From a virus: DNA of 64,000 nt. Numbering within the stretch: the stretch's first letter is position 1; each line of letters opens with the position of its first letter. The notes beneath the pieces were generated by a model that was not told the DNA's origin, searched no databases, and was given only the letters and a program-made list of their open reading frames with translations. Location of the stretch: the IMG/VR virus record IMGVR_UViG_3300030419_006654, positions 1 to 64,000 of that record. One strand, written 5' to 3'. Below are positions 8,445-16,948 of the stretch, piece by piece. The position numbers were made by a program, and so were the translations under genes.

Positions 8445-8856
8445 GTTCTTATTGATGTTGTCTTTGTCGGCCAACGCAACAGAGCCTTCAAAATTTACCA
8501 TCTTGGAATATAGACAGCCGGCACCCTTTGAGGGAGTCTTATTTGATGGCACCGCAATATCAACCATACTATCAGACTACGATATAGCGGCCTATTCTTG
8601 TCAAATTAAGACCGATTATCAACTTGATAAGCTTCAAGAGAAACATCGGTTCGAATTGGAAAGTTTAAAAATAGAACATCAGTCCTTAACAGATGAATAC
8701 GATTTGTTTATAATGCAGAAAGATAAAGAAATTGGCTTGCTAGCTGATGCACTAAAAAAAACTTCACCCCGCTACAAGTGGTTGTATTTTGCTGGTGGGA
8801 TCCTAGTTGGTACTGCGGCATCATATGGCGTATATAAGGCGGTAAATGAAAGATAA
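8434..8856 (+). CDS. Exported coiled-coil protein with C-terminal membrane helix, spanin-partner candidate
   Basis: A 140-residue protein with an N-terminal signal-like segment (MFLKFLLMLSLSANA, likely cut after ANA), a short segment containing APFEGVLF, a coiled coil at about 65-110, and a C-terminal hydrophobic helix (LYFAGGILVGTAASYGVY) before a basic end. It overlaps the upstream coiled-coil gene by 11 bases and the next gene by 11. The arrangement suggests it pairs with the preceding membrane protein in lysis. It has no lipobox, so it would not be a classical lipoprotein o-spanin; a single-protein membrane-spanning spanin-like role is another option. Confidence 0.45.
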   Translation: MFLKFLLMLSLSANATEPSKFTILEYRQPAPFEGVLFDGTAISTILSDYDIAAYSCQIKTDYQLDKLQEKHRFELESLKIEHQSLTDEYDLFIMQKDKEIGLLADALKKTSPRYKWLYFAGGILVGTAASYGVYKAVNER

Positions 8857-9241
8857 AGATCCAAATCGTATTGCAGCTATCGAAAATGCTATAAGTAAAA
8901 AATATGGCGACGAAGCCGTACAGAACCCTATGGCAAACTGGGACGAAGAAAAGGAAAAAGAATACGCAGAACAAATGAAAGAATTGTATGCTAAGTCTTC
9001 GCAAAATCAGGAATGGCAAGATAAAATTGACCTTAGTGGTATAAAGGTGACAAAAAAACTACTTAATAGAGAATCTATGAAAACATGTTCAATTTGTGGA
9101 AATTTTCCGCAAAGATCGATGGACGATGTTTGTCTTCTAAAATTTGATTGTTGCCACTACTGCTACAGCAAAGAAATAGAAGAAAAGGAATGGTTAAGAG
9201 ATAACACCATAAAAAATTCTAAATCAAAAACGAAAGGATAA
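8846..9241 (+). CDS. Small protein with C-terminal zinc-binding cysteines
   Basis: A 131-residue, highly charged protein. The N-terminal 70 residues are acidic and helical. The C-terminal part contains CSICGNFP and then CCHYC, a four-cysteine (plus His) arrangement that should bind one zinc ion. It overlaps the previous gene by 11 bases. No family is recognised; small zinc proteins of this kind are common in large phages and often bind nucleic acid or host proteins, but nothing here shows which. Confidence 0.55.
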   Translation: MKDKDPNRIAAIENAISKKYGDEAVQNPMANWDEEKEKEYAEQMKELYAKSSQNQEWQDKIDLSGIKVTKKLLNRESMKTCSICGNFPQRSMDDVCLLKFDCCHYCYSKEIEEKEWLRDNTIKNSKSKTKG

Positions 9242-9246
9242 AAACA

Positions 9247-9792
9247 ATGGCAACAATAGAAGAAATCGTAAAAGGGCTCTCCCAAGCCGCTGCAAATGCC
9301 TATGACGGCGCCCTCGATGAAAACGGAGAACCCCTCAAGGCCGGCCTACAAAGAGAAGAGGGAAACCCAATTCTCGACAAGAGGGTGATGGACGGCTTTA
9401 GTGTGAAATTTTACGGAAACATGATGTGTGTCGCATATCAATCAGAAGTCCAATTAAAAGAAGTTTATGGAAAAGGATTTGAATCGGATATGGAACAACG
9501 CGTTTCAGACATTGCATCTTTTCTTAAGTCCGAGTATAAGAAAATTACGGGCAAATCAGTTAGCCTTACCGAAGAGGGAGAGATTGACGTGTATGTAGAG
9601 AGCGCCTCAAGGGTTCGATCTTGGGTGATGGCAAAAATGCATTATAAAGTTGGTGGTTTAAAAGAGGAGATGAGCAACACTCCGGAGTCTACCGACAGTC
9701 TAGAGCCAAGCTGGAAGTCGTTTTTAGATCAAGGTGGCTGGAATGGTAAGGGTGGCACTCGACCCGATAACGATACTAGGAAGAAAGAATAA
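9247..9792 (+). CDS. Uncharacterised cytoplasmic protein
   Basis: A 181-residue protein starting 5 bases after the previous stop with an AAAGGATAA site. It has mixed helix and strand character, no membrane segment, no cysteine cluster, and a low-complexity polar C-terminus (GGTRPDNDTRKKE). Its stop overlaps the next ATG (TAATG), tying it to the tagged protein that follows and to the terminase. I do not recognise a family and assign no function; its position suggests a head- or packaging-associated role. Confidence 0.5.
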   Translation: MATIEEIVKGLSQAAANAYDGALDENGEPLKAGLQREEGNPILDKRVMDGFSVKFYGNMMCVAYQSEVQLKEVYGKGFESDMEQRVSDIASFLKSEYKKITGKSVSLTEEGEIDVYVESASRVRSWVMAKMHYKVGGLKEEMSNTPESTDSLEPSWKSFLDQGGWNGKGGTRPDNDTRKKE

Positions 9793-10589
9793 TGAAAATT
9801 TCTCGTGATAAGCTTTATCGTCTTATTGTTGAAGAATATTTGCTAAGCGAGGGACTGCAGCCCGGAAATCCGGAAGTAGAAGACCTTCTTAGGAGAATAA
9901 TGGGCGACAAATATAGGCCTCCGGAAGAGAGAGATCCCACTCGTTATGCTCGCCATGGCGGCGACACCGCCCCTATGGAAAAACCACATACTGCAGCCGA
10001 CGACACAATGCCTCTTCCCATTGATGACATGCCTCAATACGATGATGAAGGCGTTGACGACGGTGGTGCTTATGATCCGGAGGCAGAGGCCGAAATCTCA
10101 GGCCCGCCCATGGACCAAGGCCCCTTAGAAGATCAGATCGCCGCTCTTGTACAGGGCATGCCTCCAGAAGAGGTGTCAGACTTGTTTCAAGCTGTCTTTA
10201 GTAAGATTCCCGGAGTAGAGCTTGGACCTCCTGAAGATGAGGAACCAGAAAGCCTCTATTCTCCCGGCGCGGAAGGGCGCCCTACAATCAGCTTAGGTCC
10301 GCTCAGAGAAGCAGTCCTTAAAAAGATTTATGAAGGCGCCGGCCTTTCGTACGGTGCCCATTCTATGGCGGGCGTACCCGGAAACAGAGATGAAGAAGAA
10401 CGCTGGCACGACATGGGCGGCGAAGATGAAATGTATAATGTTTTGGATCCACATGGGTTTGAAGAAATGTCTGATGCAGAACTTGTTGACGCGGCACACA
10501 GAGATGGAATAGAAGAGATGATTGTGCTTGATGGCGAAGGCGACTTGGCCAACAGAGAAGAAGTAATAGCGGCCTTGAAAGATGTATGA
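9792..10589 (+). CDS. Acidic tagged protein upstream of terminase, candidate internal head protein
   Basis: A 265-residue, strongly acidic, proline- and glycine-rich protein beginning MKISRDKLYRLIVEEY. I12-V13-E14 sits at the same register as the other tag helices. The remainder is low in hydrophobic residues with many Asp, Glu, Pro and Met, and is probably largely disordered. The start overlaps the preceding stop (TAATG), and its TGA overlaps the terminase ATG (ATGA). Acidic tagged proteins fit a scaffold-core component trimmed during maturation, but the function is inferred only from the tag and position. Confidence 0.6.
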   Translation: MKISRDKLYRLIVEEYLLSEGLQPGNPEVEDLLRRIMGDKYRPPEERDPTRYARHGGDTAPMEKPHTAADDTMPLPIDDMPQYDDEGVDDGGAYDPEAEAEISGPPMDQGPLEDQIAALVQGMPPEEVSDLFQAVFSKIPGVELGPPEDEEPESLYSPGAEGRPTISLGPLREAVLKKIYEGAGLSYGAHSMAGVPGNRDEEERWHDMGGEDEMYNVLDPHGFEEMSDAELVDAAHRDGIEEMIVLDGEGDLANREEVIAALKDV

Positions 10590-12169
10590 GTTTTCAATTA
10601 GACAAAAAACAAAGAGTCAAAGAGATATTGAAGTGCGGTAAAGATCCGTCTTATTTCTTGAATACGTATGCCCGTATATCTCATCCGATGCACGGGCTGA
10701 TTTTGTTTAACACCTATAGCTTTCAAGACGATCTACTTAAAGATTTCAATGACTACCGATTTAACGTTATTTTAAAAGCACGTCAGCTTGGTATTTCAAC
10801 TGTTACTGCAGGCTATATCGTATGGATGATGCTGTTTCATCGAGATAAGGCAATCTTGGTAATGGCTACTAAATTTGCTACCGCCGGAAACCTTGTAAAG
10901 AAAGTTAAAAACATCATGCGAAATTTACCGGACTGGCTGAAGATCGCAACAATTAGCGTCGATAACCGTACATCATTTGAGCTTTCGAACGGGTCCTCTA
11001 TCAAGGCAGCATCTACCTCCGGCGATGCAGGTCGCTCCGAGGCGTTGTCTCTTTTGGTTCTTGATGAGGCCGCCCACATTGATGGCCTTGAGGAACTGTG
11101 GACCGGTCTATATCCCACGCTATCTACAGGTGGTCGCTGTATTGCGCTTTCGACTCCAAACGGAGTCGGTAACTGGTTCCACAAAACCTGTGCAGATGCA
11201 GAATCAGGCGCAAACAACTTCAACCTTACGACCCTGCCTTGGGACGTACATCCAGAGAGGGATGAAGAGTGGTATAAAAAAGAAACTAAGAATATGTCCA
11301 AGCGCCAAATTGCTCAAGAGTTGGCCTGCAACTTCAACACATCAGGAGAAACAGTGATTGATCCGGATTGCATGCAGTGGTTGTTGGAAGGTGTCAAAGA
11401 GCCCAAATATAGAACCGGTTTTGATCGTAATTTTTGGATTTGGGAAGAGTACGACCCTAGCTGTAATTACCTAATGGTGGCTGACGTCGCTCGCGGCGAC
11501 GGTGCGGATTATTCAACGTTCCATATTATAAAGCTTGAAACTTTGGAGATTGTAGGTGAGTACCAAGGAAAGCCCACTTTAGATATGTACGCGAATATGC
11601 TCAATCAAGTCGGGAGAGAATTTGGAAACTGCATGCTTGTTGTGGAAAACAACAACATAGGCTACTCTGTTTTAGATAAATTAACAGAATATGGCTATCC
11701 CAATATTTATTACTCTATTAAGTCGACACACGAATATATTGAACAACACCAAGCAGAGTATAGAACATCGGCGGTACCGGGATTTTCAACCACAATGAAA
11801 ACCAGACCACTGATAGTTGCCAAATTAGAGGAGTTTATCAGAAATAAACTAATTAAAGTATATTCATCTCGCACCATTAACGAGATGAAAACCTTTATTT
11901 GGAGGAATGGCCGCCCAGAAGCAATGAAGGGGTATCATGATGATTTGATAATGGCGCTAGCAATAGCATGTTGGGTTAGGGACACAGCCCTGCAGACCAG
12001 CGCACGCGAACTAAACTATAAAAAAGCGTTTATTGGTTCCATTAAAACTTCAAGAACTATCATGAATACGCAAATAAAAGGTCAACATGGCTATAAAAAA
12101 GATGATATATTTGATAAAATGAGCGAAGCAGAAAAAACATACAGCCAATACAAATGGATTATAAAGTGA
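10586..12169 (+). CDS. Terminase large subunit (gp17-like packaging ATPase-nuclease)
   Basis: A 527-residue DNA-packaging motor. The ATPase domain has the phage-type Walker A ARQLGIST at 65-72 and Walker B LLVLDEA near residue 160. The C-terminal RNase H-like nuclease begins around residue 290 with VADVARGDGADYS (first catalytic Asp), then a conserved ENN segment and a final YHDDLIMALAIA acidic motif. Size and domain order match T4 gp17 without its long extra N-terminal region. It docks on the portal encoded next, cuts concatemers and pumps DNA. ATG 10586 overlaps the upstream stop. A small terminase subunit is not recognised in this window. Confidence 0.95.
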   Translation: MSFQLDKKQRVKEILKCGKDPSYFLNTYARISHPMHGLILFNTYSFQDDLLKDFNDYRFNVILKARQLGISTVTAGYIVWMMLFHRDKAILVMATKFATAGNLVKKVKNIMRNLPDWLKIATISVDNRTSFELSNGSSIKAASTSGDAGRSEALSLLVLDEAAHIDGLEELWTGLYPTLSTGGRCIALSTPNGVGNWFHKTCADAESGANNFNLTTLPWDVHPERDEEWYKKETKNMSKRQIAQELACNFNTSGETVIDPDCMQWLLEGVKEPKYRTGFDRNFWIWEEYDPSCNYLMVADVARGDGADYSTFHIIKLETLEIVGEYQGKPTLDMYANMLNQVGREFGNCMLVVENNNIGYSVLDKLTEYGYPNIYYSIKSTHEYIEQHQAEYRTSAVPGFSTTMKTRPLIVAKLEEFIRNKLIKVYSSRTINEMKTFIWRNGRPEAMKGYHDDLIMALAIACWVRDTALQTSARELNYKKAFIGSIKTSRTIMNTQIKGQHGYKKDDIFDKMSEAEKTYSQYKWIIK

Positions 12170-12177
12170 GAAAATAA

Positions 12178-14172
12178 ATGCCACCAAACAAAAAAAACAA
12201 TCTTAGCGCGAGAAATCCACGGAACACTCAGTCGAATTTATTCAAGTCATTAACTAGGCTCTTCTCCGGACCGATAATTAATTATCGTTCTCAAACCGGT
12301 CGTAAAATCAGAAGACAACACTTGGACAAGTTTTCTAGTCGATTTAGGAGTGCGTCCGGACAACAATTTAAAAAGTCACTTTATAACCCCCTAGATGTAA
12401 TATCTGCAAATGCTATTCAAAACCAACGCAGAGTAGAGAGATATGTTGATTTTGATCAAATGGAATACACACCAGAAATAGCATCTTCGATGGACATATA
12501 TGCAGATGAGATGACAACGTACTCAAACCTGCAACCAATGCTCAACATAAAGTGCCCAAATGAAGAAATAAAGGCGGTTCTTGAAAATCTATATGACAAT
12601 ATTTTGAATCTAGAATATAACTTATTTGGCTGGGCCCGCACAATGTGCAAATATGGAGACTTCTTTTTGTATTTGGATATTGATGATAAGTTCGGAGTAC
12701 AGTCAGTGATATCTTTACCACTGTCGGAAATTGAAAGATTAGAAGGTCAAGATTCCACGAACCCAAACTATATTCAGTACCAATGGAATTCTGCTGGAAT
12801 GACTTTTGAAAATTGGCAAGTCGCGCATTTTCGCATTCTTGGCAACGATAAGCATGCGCCATATGGCACGTCAATACTAGATCCTGCAAGAAGAATATTT
12901 CGTCAATTAACTTTGGTGGAAGATGCCATGATGGCATATCGAGTTATTCGTTCTTCGGAGCGTAGATTATTTAAGATTGATGTTGGAGGCATACCTCCAA
13001 ACGAAGTCGAACAGTATATGGAGAAGATCGTAACACAACTTAAGAGACATTCTGTTGTTGACCAAAAGACCGGCCGAGTTGACTTGCGTTATAATCCTAT
13101 GAGTATCGAAGAAGACTATTTCATCCCTGTCCGACCCGGCACAGCAACAGAGATTAGCAATCTTGCTGGTGGACAAAACACAACAGCTATTGATGATGTT
13201 AAGTATCTCCGTGACAAACTATTCTCAGCACTTAAGATCCCTCAAGCGTATCTTGCGATGGGCGAAGGAGCCGCAGAAGACAAAACGACGTTAGCGCAGA
13301 AAGATATTCGCTTTGCAAGAACTATCCAGAGATTACAAAGGGTTATCATCCATGAATTAGAAAAGATTGGGATTATACATCTCTACACATTAGGGTTTAG
13401 AGGCGACGATCTTATTGGCTTTAAGCTGGCCCTAAACAATCCCTCAAAGATTGCAGAACTACAGGAAATTGAACACTGGAAAGCTAAGTTTGATATTGCA
13501 GCTAGTGCCACGGAAGGATACTTCTCTCGCAGGTGGGTTGCTGATAATATTTTTGGCTTGTCGCATGAGGAATTTATTCGTAATCAATATGAAATGTATT
13601 ATGATCGCAAACATGATGCCGCACTACAACAGGTGGCAGAGCAAGCCGCGGCAGGAGAAACAGCCGGAGCGCTTGGCGGCGGCGATTTGGGTGGCGATCT
13701 TGGAGGTGATCTTGGAGGCGACCTCGGTGGCGACCTCGGGGGTGACATGGGCGGCCCAGAAGAGATGCCGGCCGGCGAAGCGGGCGGAGATGATTCGGCA
13801 CTGCTAGCTGCTCCTCCCGGATCTCGTCCATCGCCCCGATTAACACCGGGCTCCAGAGACAAGGTTTATTACCCCGTTAGAGCCGATAAAAGAAAGGACA
13901 GCGGCCCTCGAATTCGCAGTTATGCCGGCAAGCGAAATGCAGAAAAGAGCAGTGCAACTTTGAGGAATGTGTTTCCCGGTTCTGAGATCAATAGCATACC
14001 GAATATTGCAAAAGGTATTTATGAAGAAAATGAACCTAATTATAAATTAGAAGAGATCAACGAGGAAAACAAATTGTTTAGAATTAACGAATCCGTTAAA
14101 AATCTTATTAGCGGATTGGAAGACAAAGAGAAACTATTAACGGAGCAAAAAGATGAAAATCAAGCACAATAA
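12178..14172 (+). CDS. Portal protein (gp20-like)
   Basis: A 664-residue portal protein, 8 bases downstream of the terminase. T4-like portal features include the N-terminal segment leading to YTPEIASSMDIYADEM near residues 95-110, the conserved RSSERRLFKID segment, the FIPVRPG region and LKIPQAYLAMGEG. These form the dodecameric ring at the packaging vertex. About residues 501-526 are a glycine-aspartate repeat (GGDL units) followed by a proline-rich linker, a flexible C-terminal extension ending in acidic helices with INE tripeptides that may be processed by the prohead protease. Its 3' end overlaps the next gene by 20 bases. Confidence 0.93.
   Translation: MPPNKKNNLSARNPRNTQSNLFKSLTRLFSGPIINYRSQTGRKIRRQHLDKFSSRFRSASGQQFKKSLYNPLDVISANAIQNQRRVERYVDFDQMEYTPEIASSMDIYADEMTTYSNLQPMLNIKCPNEEIKAVLENLYDNILNLEYNLFGWARTMCKYGDFFLYLDIDDKFGVQSVISLPLSEIERLEGQDSTNPNYIQYQWNSAGMTFENWQVAHFRILGNDKHAPYGTSILDPARRIFRQLTLVEDAMMAYRVIRSSERRLFKIDVGGIPPNEVEQYMEKIVTQLKRHSVVDQKTGRVDLRYNPMSIEEDYFIPVRPGTATEISNLAGGQNTTAIDDVKYLRDKLFSALKIPQAYLAMGEGAAEDKTTLAQKDIRFARTIQRLQRVIIHELEKIGIIHLYTLGFRGDDLIGFKLALNNPSKIAELQEIEHWKAKFDIAASATEGYFSRRWVADNIFGLSHEEFIRNQYEMYYDRKHDAALQQVAEQAAAGETAGALGGGDLGGDLGGDLGGDLGGDLGGDMGGPEEMPAGEAGGDDSALLAAPPGSRPSPRLTPGSRDKVYYPVRADKRKDSGPRIRSYAGKRNAEKSSATLRNVFPGSEINSIPNIAKGIYEENEPNYKLEEINEENKLFRINESVKNLISGLEDKEKLLTEQKDENQAQ
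13678..13755 (+). repeat. In-frame 12-base tandem repeat encoding GGDL units
   Basis: Six successive 12-base units in the portal gene encode GGDL-type tetrapeptides, the last being GGDM. The DNA units differ mainly at third positions, so the repeat is maintained at protein level or is old. Slippage here could vary the length of a flexible linker between the portal core and its C-terminal tail. Confidence 0.8.
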
Positions 14173-14983
14173 AAAGCGCAATACGGCATTTGTTTACGAG
14201 GCCCTAGTTCGCGAAGGAACATCGGCTATATTACAAAAAGACGCACCCAGAAGAAACACCATTGTAAAGCTAATAAAAAAACATTTTACTCCAAATAGTT
14301 TACTTCGGAAAGATTTAGAATGTTATCGTTCCCTCTGCAGCAGAGATGGAGTAAGTGAACGAGATTATGCGAGGATCATGCACGAATCATATCGCCAAAA
14401 GAGTATGATAAGTGCCGATGCTTTATTTGCAGAACAAACTGAACTCATTAAGGATATAAACAAAGAACTAGAGCCAGCAGTATTCAACAACTTTGTACCA
14501 AATTACAAATCATTAGCTACAATTTACCAATTATTTTCTCACAACACAAGCCCAAAAGATAGGGTATTGTTAGAGAATATGCTCGTTCAAAGTACGATGC
14601 CGCAAAACACTCCAACAGACACGACTGAAGTTGACGATGTGTTGATAGAAACATTTGTTAAGAAGTTTAATCACAAGTATGATTCAAGCTTGCTTGAGGA
14701 ACAGCGGGTTTTGCTGACTCACTACATTAAATCTTTTATGGATAACGCACTGGAACTTAAGATGTTTGTTAACGAGGAAGTGTCGCGCCTCAAAAACAAG
14801 CTAGTGGAAGCTAAAAGTCTTGAAGTTATCGTTCAAGATAGAGATATGATGGATAAAACAAACAAATTGTTAGAAAAATTGGAAGGCTTCAAGGTCGAAG
14901 GACCCTCCGAAGAAGTGCTGACGACTGTTCTCAAAACCCAATCACTAGTTAAGGAATTATTTGACGATGGCAATCATAATTAA
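14153..14983 (+). CDS. Conserved-looking protein between portal and protease genes
   Basis: A 276-residue, mostly helical protein beginning MKIKHNKKRNTAFVYEALVRE, with a long C-terminal coiled-coil region (about 190-270). It overlaps the portal gene by 20 bases and the next gene by about 17. In T4 the interval between genes 20 and 21 holds the small prohead-core proteins gp67 and gp68; this protein is in the equivalent place but far larger and not recognisably related. A core or portal-associated assembly role is inferred from position only. Confidence 0.6.
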   Translation: MKIKHNKKRNTAFVYEALVREGTSAILQKDAPRRNTIVKLIKKHFTPNSLLRKDLECYRSLCSRDGVSERDYARIMHESYRQKSMISADALFAEQTELIKDINKELEPAVFNNFVPNYKSLATIYQLFSHNTSPKDRVLLENMLVQSTMPQNTPTDTTEVDDVLIETFVKKFNHKYDSSLLEEQRVLLTHYIKSFMDNALELKMFVNEEVSRLKNKLVEAKSLEVIVQDRDMMDKTNKLLEKLEGFKVEGPSEEVLTTVLKTQSLVKELFDDGNHN

Positions 14984-15506
14984 AATCGGAGCGAAAGCAA
15001 ACGAGAAAAAAGTTAGACTTGAATTGAATGCTCGTCAAAGTATATCTGGCGATTTAATGATTTTTGATCATGGGGATATTGATATCATACTGTCGCCCAC
15101 AAATAAAAAAATTACAGTCTTCCCCAAGGAGACGATGAACGATTTGGTATATGGCGCCCAAAACCGGCTCATGACCCACCTTAGAAAAAAGGGAATCATA
15201 GTTCCAGAATCAATTCAAGGGGGCTCCTTTTATGGAGCAATCGAGGGAACAATCCAAGAGTCAGCAAACCCAGAAATCAGTGGCCCCAAATTAGCTTTGA
15301 TTAACATTTCTGCCTTTATCGACGAAGAGCGCCCCTACTTTGAGAATACTGAGGCCATCATTTCGATGAATAACGATGAGTTAACGCACCCAGATAGGGA
15401 AGATTCAACAGAGCTTGGCGAAGTGCCGCAACAAGTTAAACAAGGCTCGATGAATTATGGATATATTAGGGATCCATATTCGTTAAATTACTTATACACA
15501 ATCTAA
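14967..15506 (+). CDS. Uncharacterised protein in the head-assembly cluster
   Basis: A 179-residue protein. ATG 14967 is preferred; a TTG at 14961 would add two residues and lies closer to the AAGGA site. The N-terminal half looks beta-rich (alternating hydrophobic residues through IIIKIGAKAN and IDIILSPTNKKITVFP), followed by an acidic region and a tyrosine-rich C-terminus (YIRDPYSLNYLYTI). No family is recognised. It sits between the portal-adjacent gene and a small membrane protein in a tightly coupled run toward the prohead protease. Confidence 0.55.
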   Translation: MAIIIKIGAKANEKKVRLELNARQSISGDLMIFDHGDIDIILSPTNKKITVFPKETMNDLVYGAQNRLMTHLRKKGIIVPESIQGGSFYGAIEGTIQESANPEISGPKLALINISAFIDEERPYFENTEAIISMNNDELTHPDREDSTELGEVPQQVKQGSMNYGYIRDPYSLNYLYTI

Positions 15507-15516
15507 TGGAGTTATT

Positions 15517-15867
15517 TTGGAGCTTTTAGCATTTATTTTATGCGCGTATGGTTTGACACAGATTTTAGTTTATAGCGATCTTCCATGGCTAGCTAGAATT
15601 AGGCCACCCCGAGATGCAGCCAGAGGTTACGGTAAGGTGTTTCATTGTCCAATGTGCATGGGTTTTCATGTAGGCTGGTTTTTAATGTTGCTTTCACCGT
15701 TTACGGAACTATTTAATTTTGACATATCTCTGGCTAATTTCTTTATTTTGGGTTGGCTGTCATCCGGAACATCTTACGTTCTTAATATGGTATTTGGAGA
15801 TAATGGAGTAAAACATGAACATGAACACAAACGTTTGGACACAGAAGTGGATGCTTCAACCAGTTAG
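15517..15867 (+). CDS. DUF1360-like small membrane protein
   Basis: A 116-residue protein beginning at TTG 15517 after a TGGAG site. It has a hydrophobic N-terminal helix, a central FHCPMCMGFHVGW motif with a CxxC pair next to a glycine-aromatic turn, and two further hydrophobic segments. This matches my memory of the DUF1360 family of small membrane proteins found in phages and Bacillus-type genomes. The C-terminal tail is charged and histidine-rich. Function is unknown. Its position inside the head cluster is curious and may reflect membrane-associated prohead assembly, as in T4, but that is conjecture. Confidence 0.6.
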   Translation: MELLAFILCAYGLTQILVYSDLPWLARIRPPRDAARGYGKVFHCPMCMGFHVGWFLMLLSPFTELFNFDISLANFFILGWLSSGTSYVLNMVFGDNGVKHEHEHKRLDTEVDASTS

Positions 15868-15893
15868 ACATTGTTGCAAAGGGAGTTAACACA

Positions 15894-16319
15894 ATGAAAA
15901 TCACAGAGTCACGATTAAAAGAACTGATCGAAGAAGAGATCGCACAAATGATCGAGAGTGGAGAAATTGATGAAGGAATCTTGGATCGCCTCAAGGCCCG
16001 TGGCGCCGGCGCAATGACCAAGATGAAAGGCGCTGGTCGTGGCATGCTGCAGAAAGGCTTAGGCGCCGTCGCAGGTGCAGCCGGCGAGGAAGAAATGGCT
16101 GCAAAGATGAAAGGCAAAGCTGCCGACACGGCCGCGGCCACAGCCGGGAAAGCCGAAGCTCAGAAAATGCTATCGCTTATGAACTCTCATCTTGCAAATA
16201 TCCAGAAAGATCTCAAGAAATTGGGAATCGATCCCACCACACCGGGAATTAAAGGCGCCCTCACCGCACTGCAAAGAGCAGTCTCAGGCACCATCGCCAA
16301 GAAAGCCGGCGCAGCTTAG
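15894..16319 (+). CDS. Ala/Gly/Lys-rich tagged protein, candidate internal head protein
   Basis: A 141-residue protein starting MKITESRLKELIEEE, with I12-E13-E14 at the shared cleavage register, followed by SGEIDEG. The mature part would be rich in Ala, Gly and Lys (GKAADTAAATAGKAE), low in aromatic residues and basic, which suits a protein packed beside DNA in the head, like T4 internal proteins IPI-IPIII. It directly precedes the prohead protease gene with a GGGAGTTAAC ribosome site upstream. Among the tagged proteins it is the clearest internal-protein candidate. Confidence 0.7.
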   Translation: MKITESRLKELIEEEIAQMIESGEIDEGILDRLKARGAGAMTKMKGAGRGMLQKGLGAVAGAAGEEEMAAKMKGKAADTAAATAGKAEAQKMLSLMNSHLANIQKDLKKLGIDPTTPGIKGALTALQRAVSGTIAKKAGAA

Positions 16320-16330
16320 GGGGAAACGGA

Positions 16331-16948
16331 ATGGCCAAGGTTCTTTTGCGAGAATATTATGAATTATGTGAAGGTGGTGTTTGTCAGGACTTGTTAACTG
16401 AGGCCGAAAAACACTTTGTCGCTAGCGGCGGCATGATTTTGTCGGGAATTATGCAAAAATCCGACACGCAAAACGGAAATGGACGAGTTTATCCTCATCG
16501 TGTTTTAATGAGAGAAGTGGAAAACTACAAGAAGTTAGTAAAAGAACGCCGAGCCCTAGGCGAATTAGATCATCCAGAAGATTCAGTCATCAATCTTAAG
16601 AATGCCTCCCACATGGTTACTGATGTGTGGTGGAACGGCAAAGATGTGATGGGAAAAGTACAAGTATTAAACACTCCATCTGGCAACATTCTTCGCTCGC
16701 TTGTAGAGTCTGGCGTTAAGCTGGGAATCTCTTCACGCGGAATGGGCTCAGTTAGTGAGGGCAATGGCTCCACAATGGTGGAAGACGATTTTCAGTTAAT
16801 TTGTTTTGATTTTGTGTCTGAACCCTCGACGCCCGGCGCTTTTATGATGAAAGAGGCCAAAGATCTAAAAAGTCCAAACATTTTTACAAAGGCAGACAAA
16901 ATTAATAGACTACTTAATGATATAGTGGGAGAAGCTTCAGATGAGTAA
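16331..16948 (+). CDS. Prohead core protease (gp21-like)
   Basis: A 205-residue serine protease of the T4 gp21/herpesvirus-assemblin type. The catalytic set is visible: H81 in ELDHPE, S135 in GISSRGMGS and D160 in CFDFVSEPS, with the conserved NGNGRVYP segment near residue 50. These enzymes are built into the prohead core, activate after shell assembly, and cut scaffold, capsid and tagged internal proteins at [L/I]-x-E sites. The surrounding genes encode several proteins with that tripeptide at their N-termini. The gene overlaps the next by 8 bases. Length is close to T4 gp21 (212 residues). Confidence 0.95.
   Translation: MAKVLLREYYELCEGGVCQDLLTEAEKHFVASGGMILSGIMQKSDTQNGNGRVYPHRVLMREVENYKKLVKERRALGELDHPEDSVINLKNASHMVTDVWWNGKDVMGKVQVLNTPSGNILRSLVESGVKLGISSRGMGSVSEGNGSTMVEDDFQLICFDFVSEPSTPGAFMMKEAKDLKSPNIFTKADKINRLLNDIVGEASDE

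Noticed and set aside
13678-13755. CRISPR-like array
   Set aside because: The repeats are contiguous 12-base coding units without spacers.
13451-13807. Extra + and - strand open frames over the portal GGDL repeat
   Set aside because: They are shadow frames of the repeated codons, with no ribosome sites or conserved motifs.
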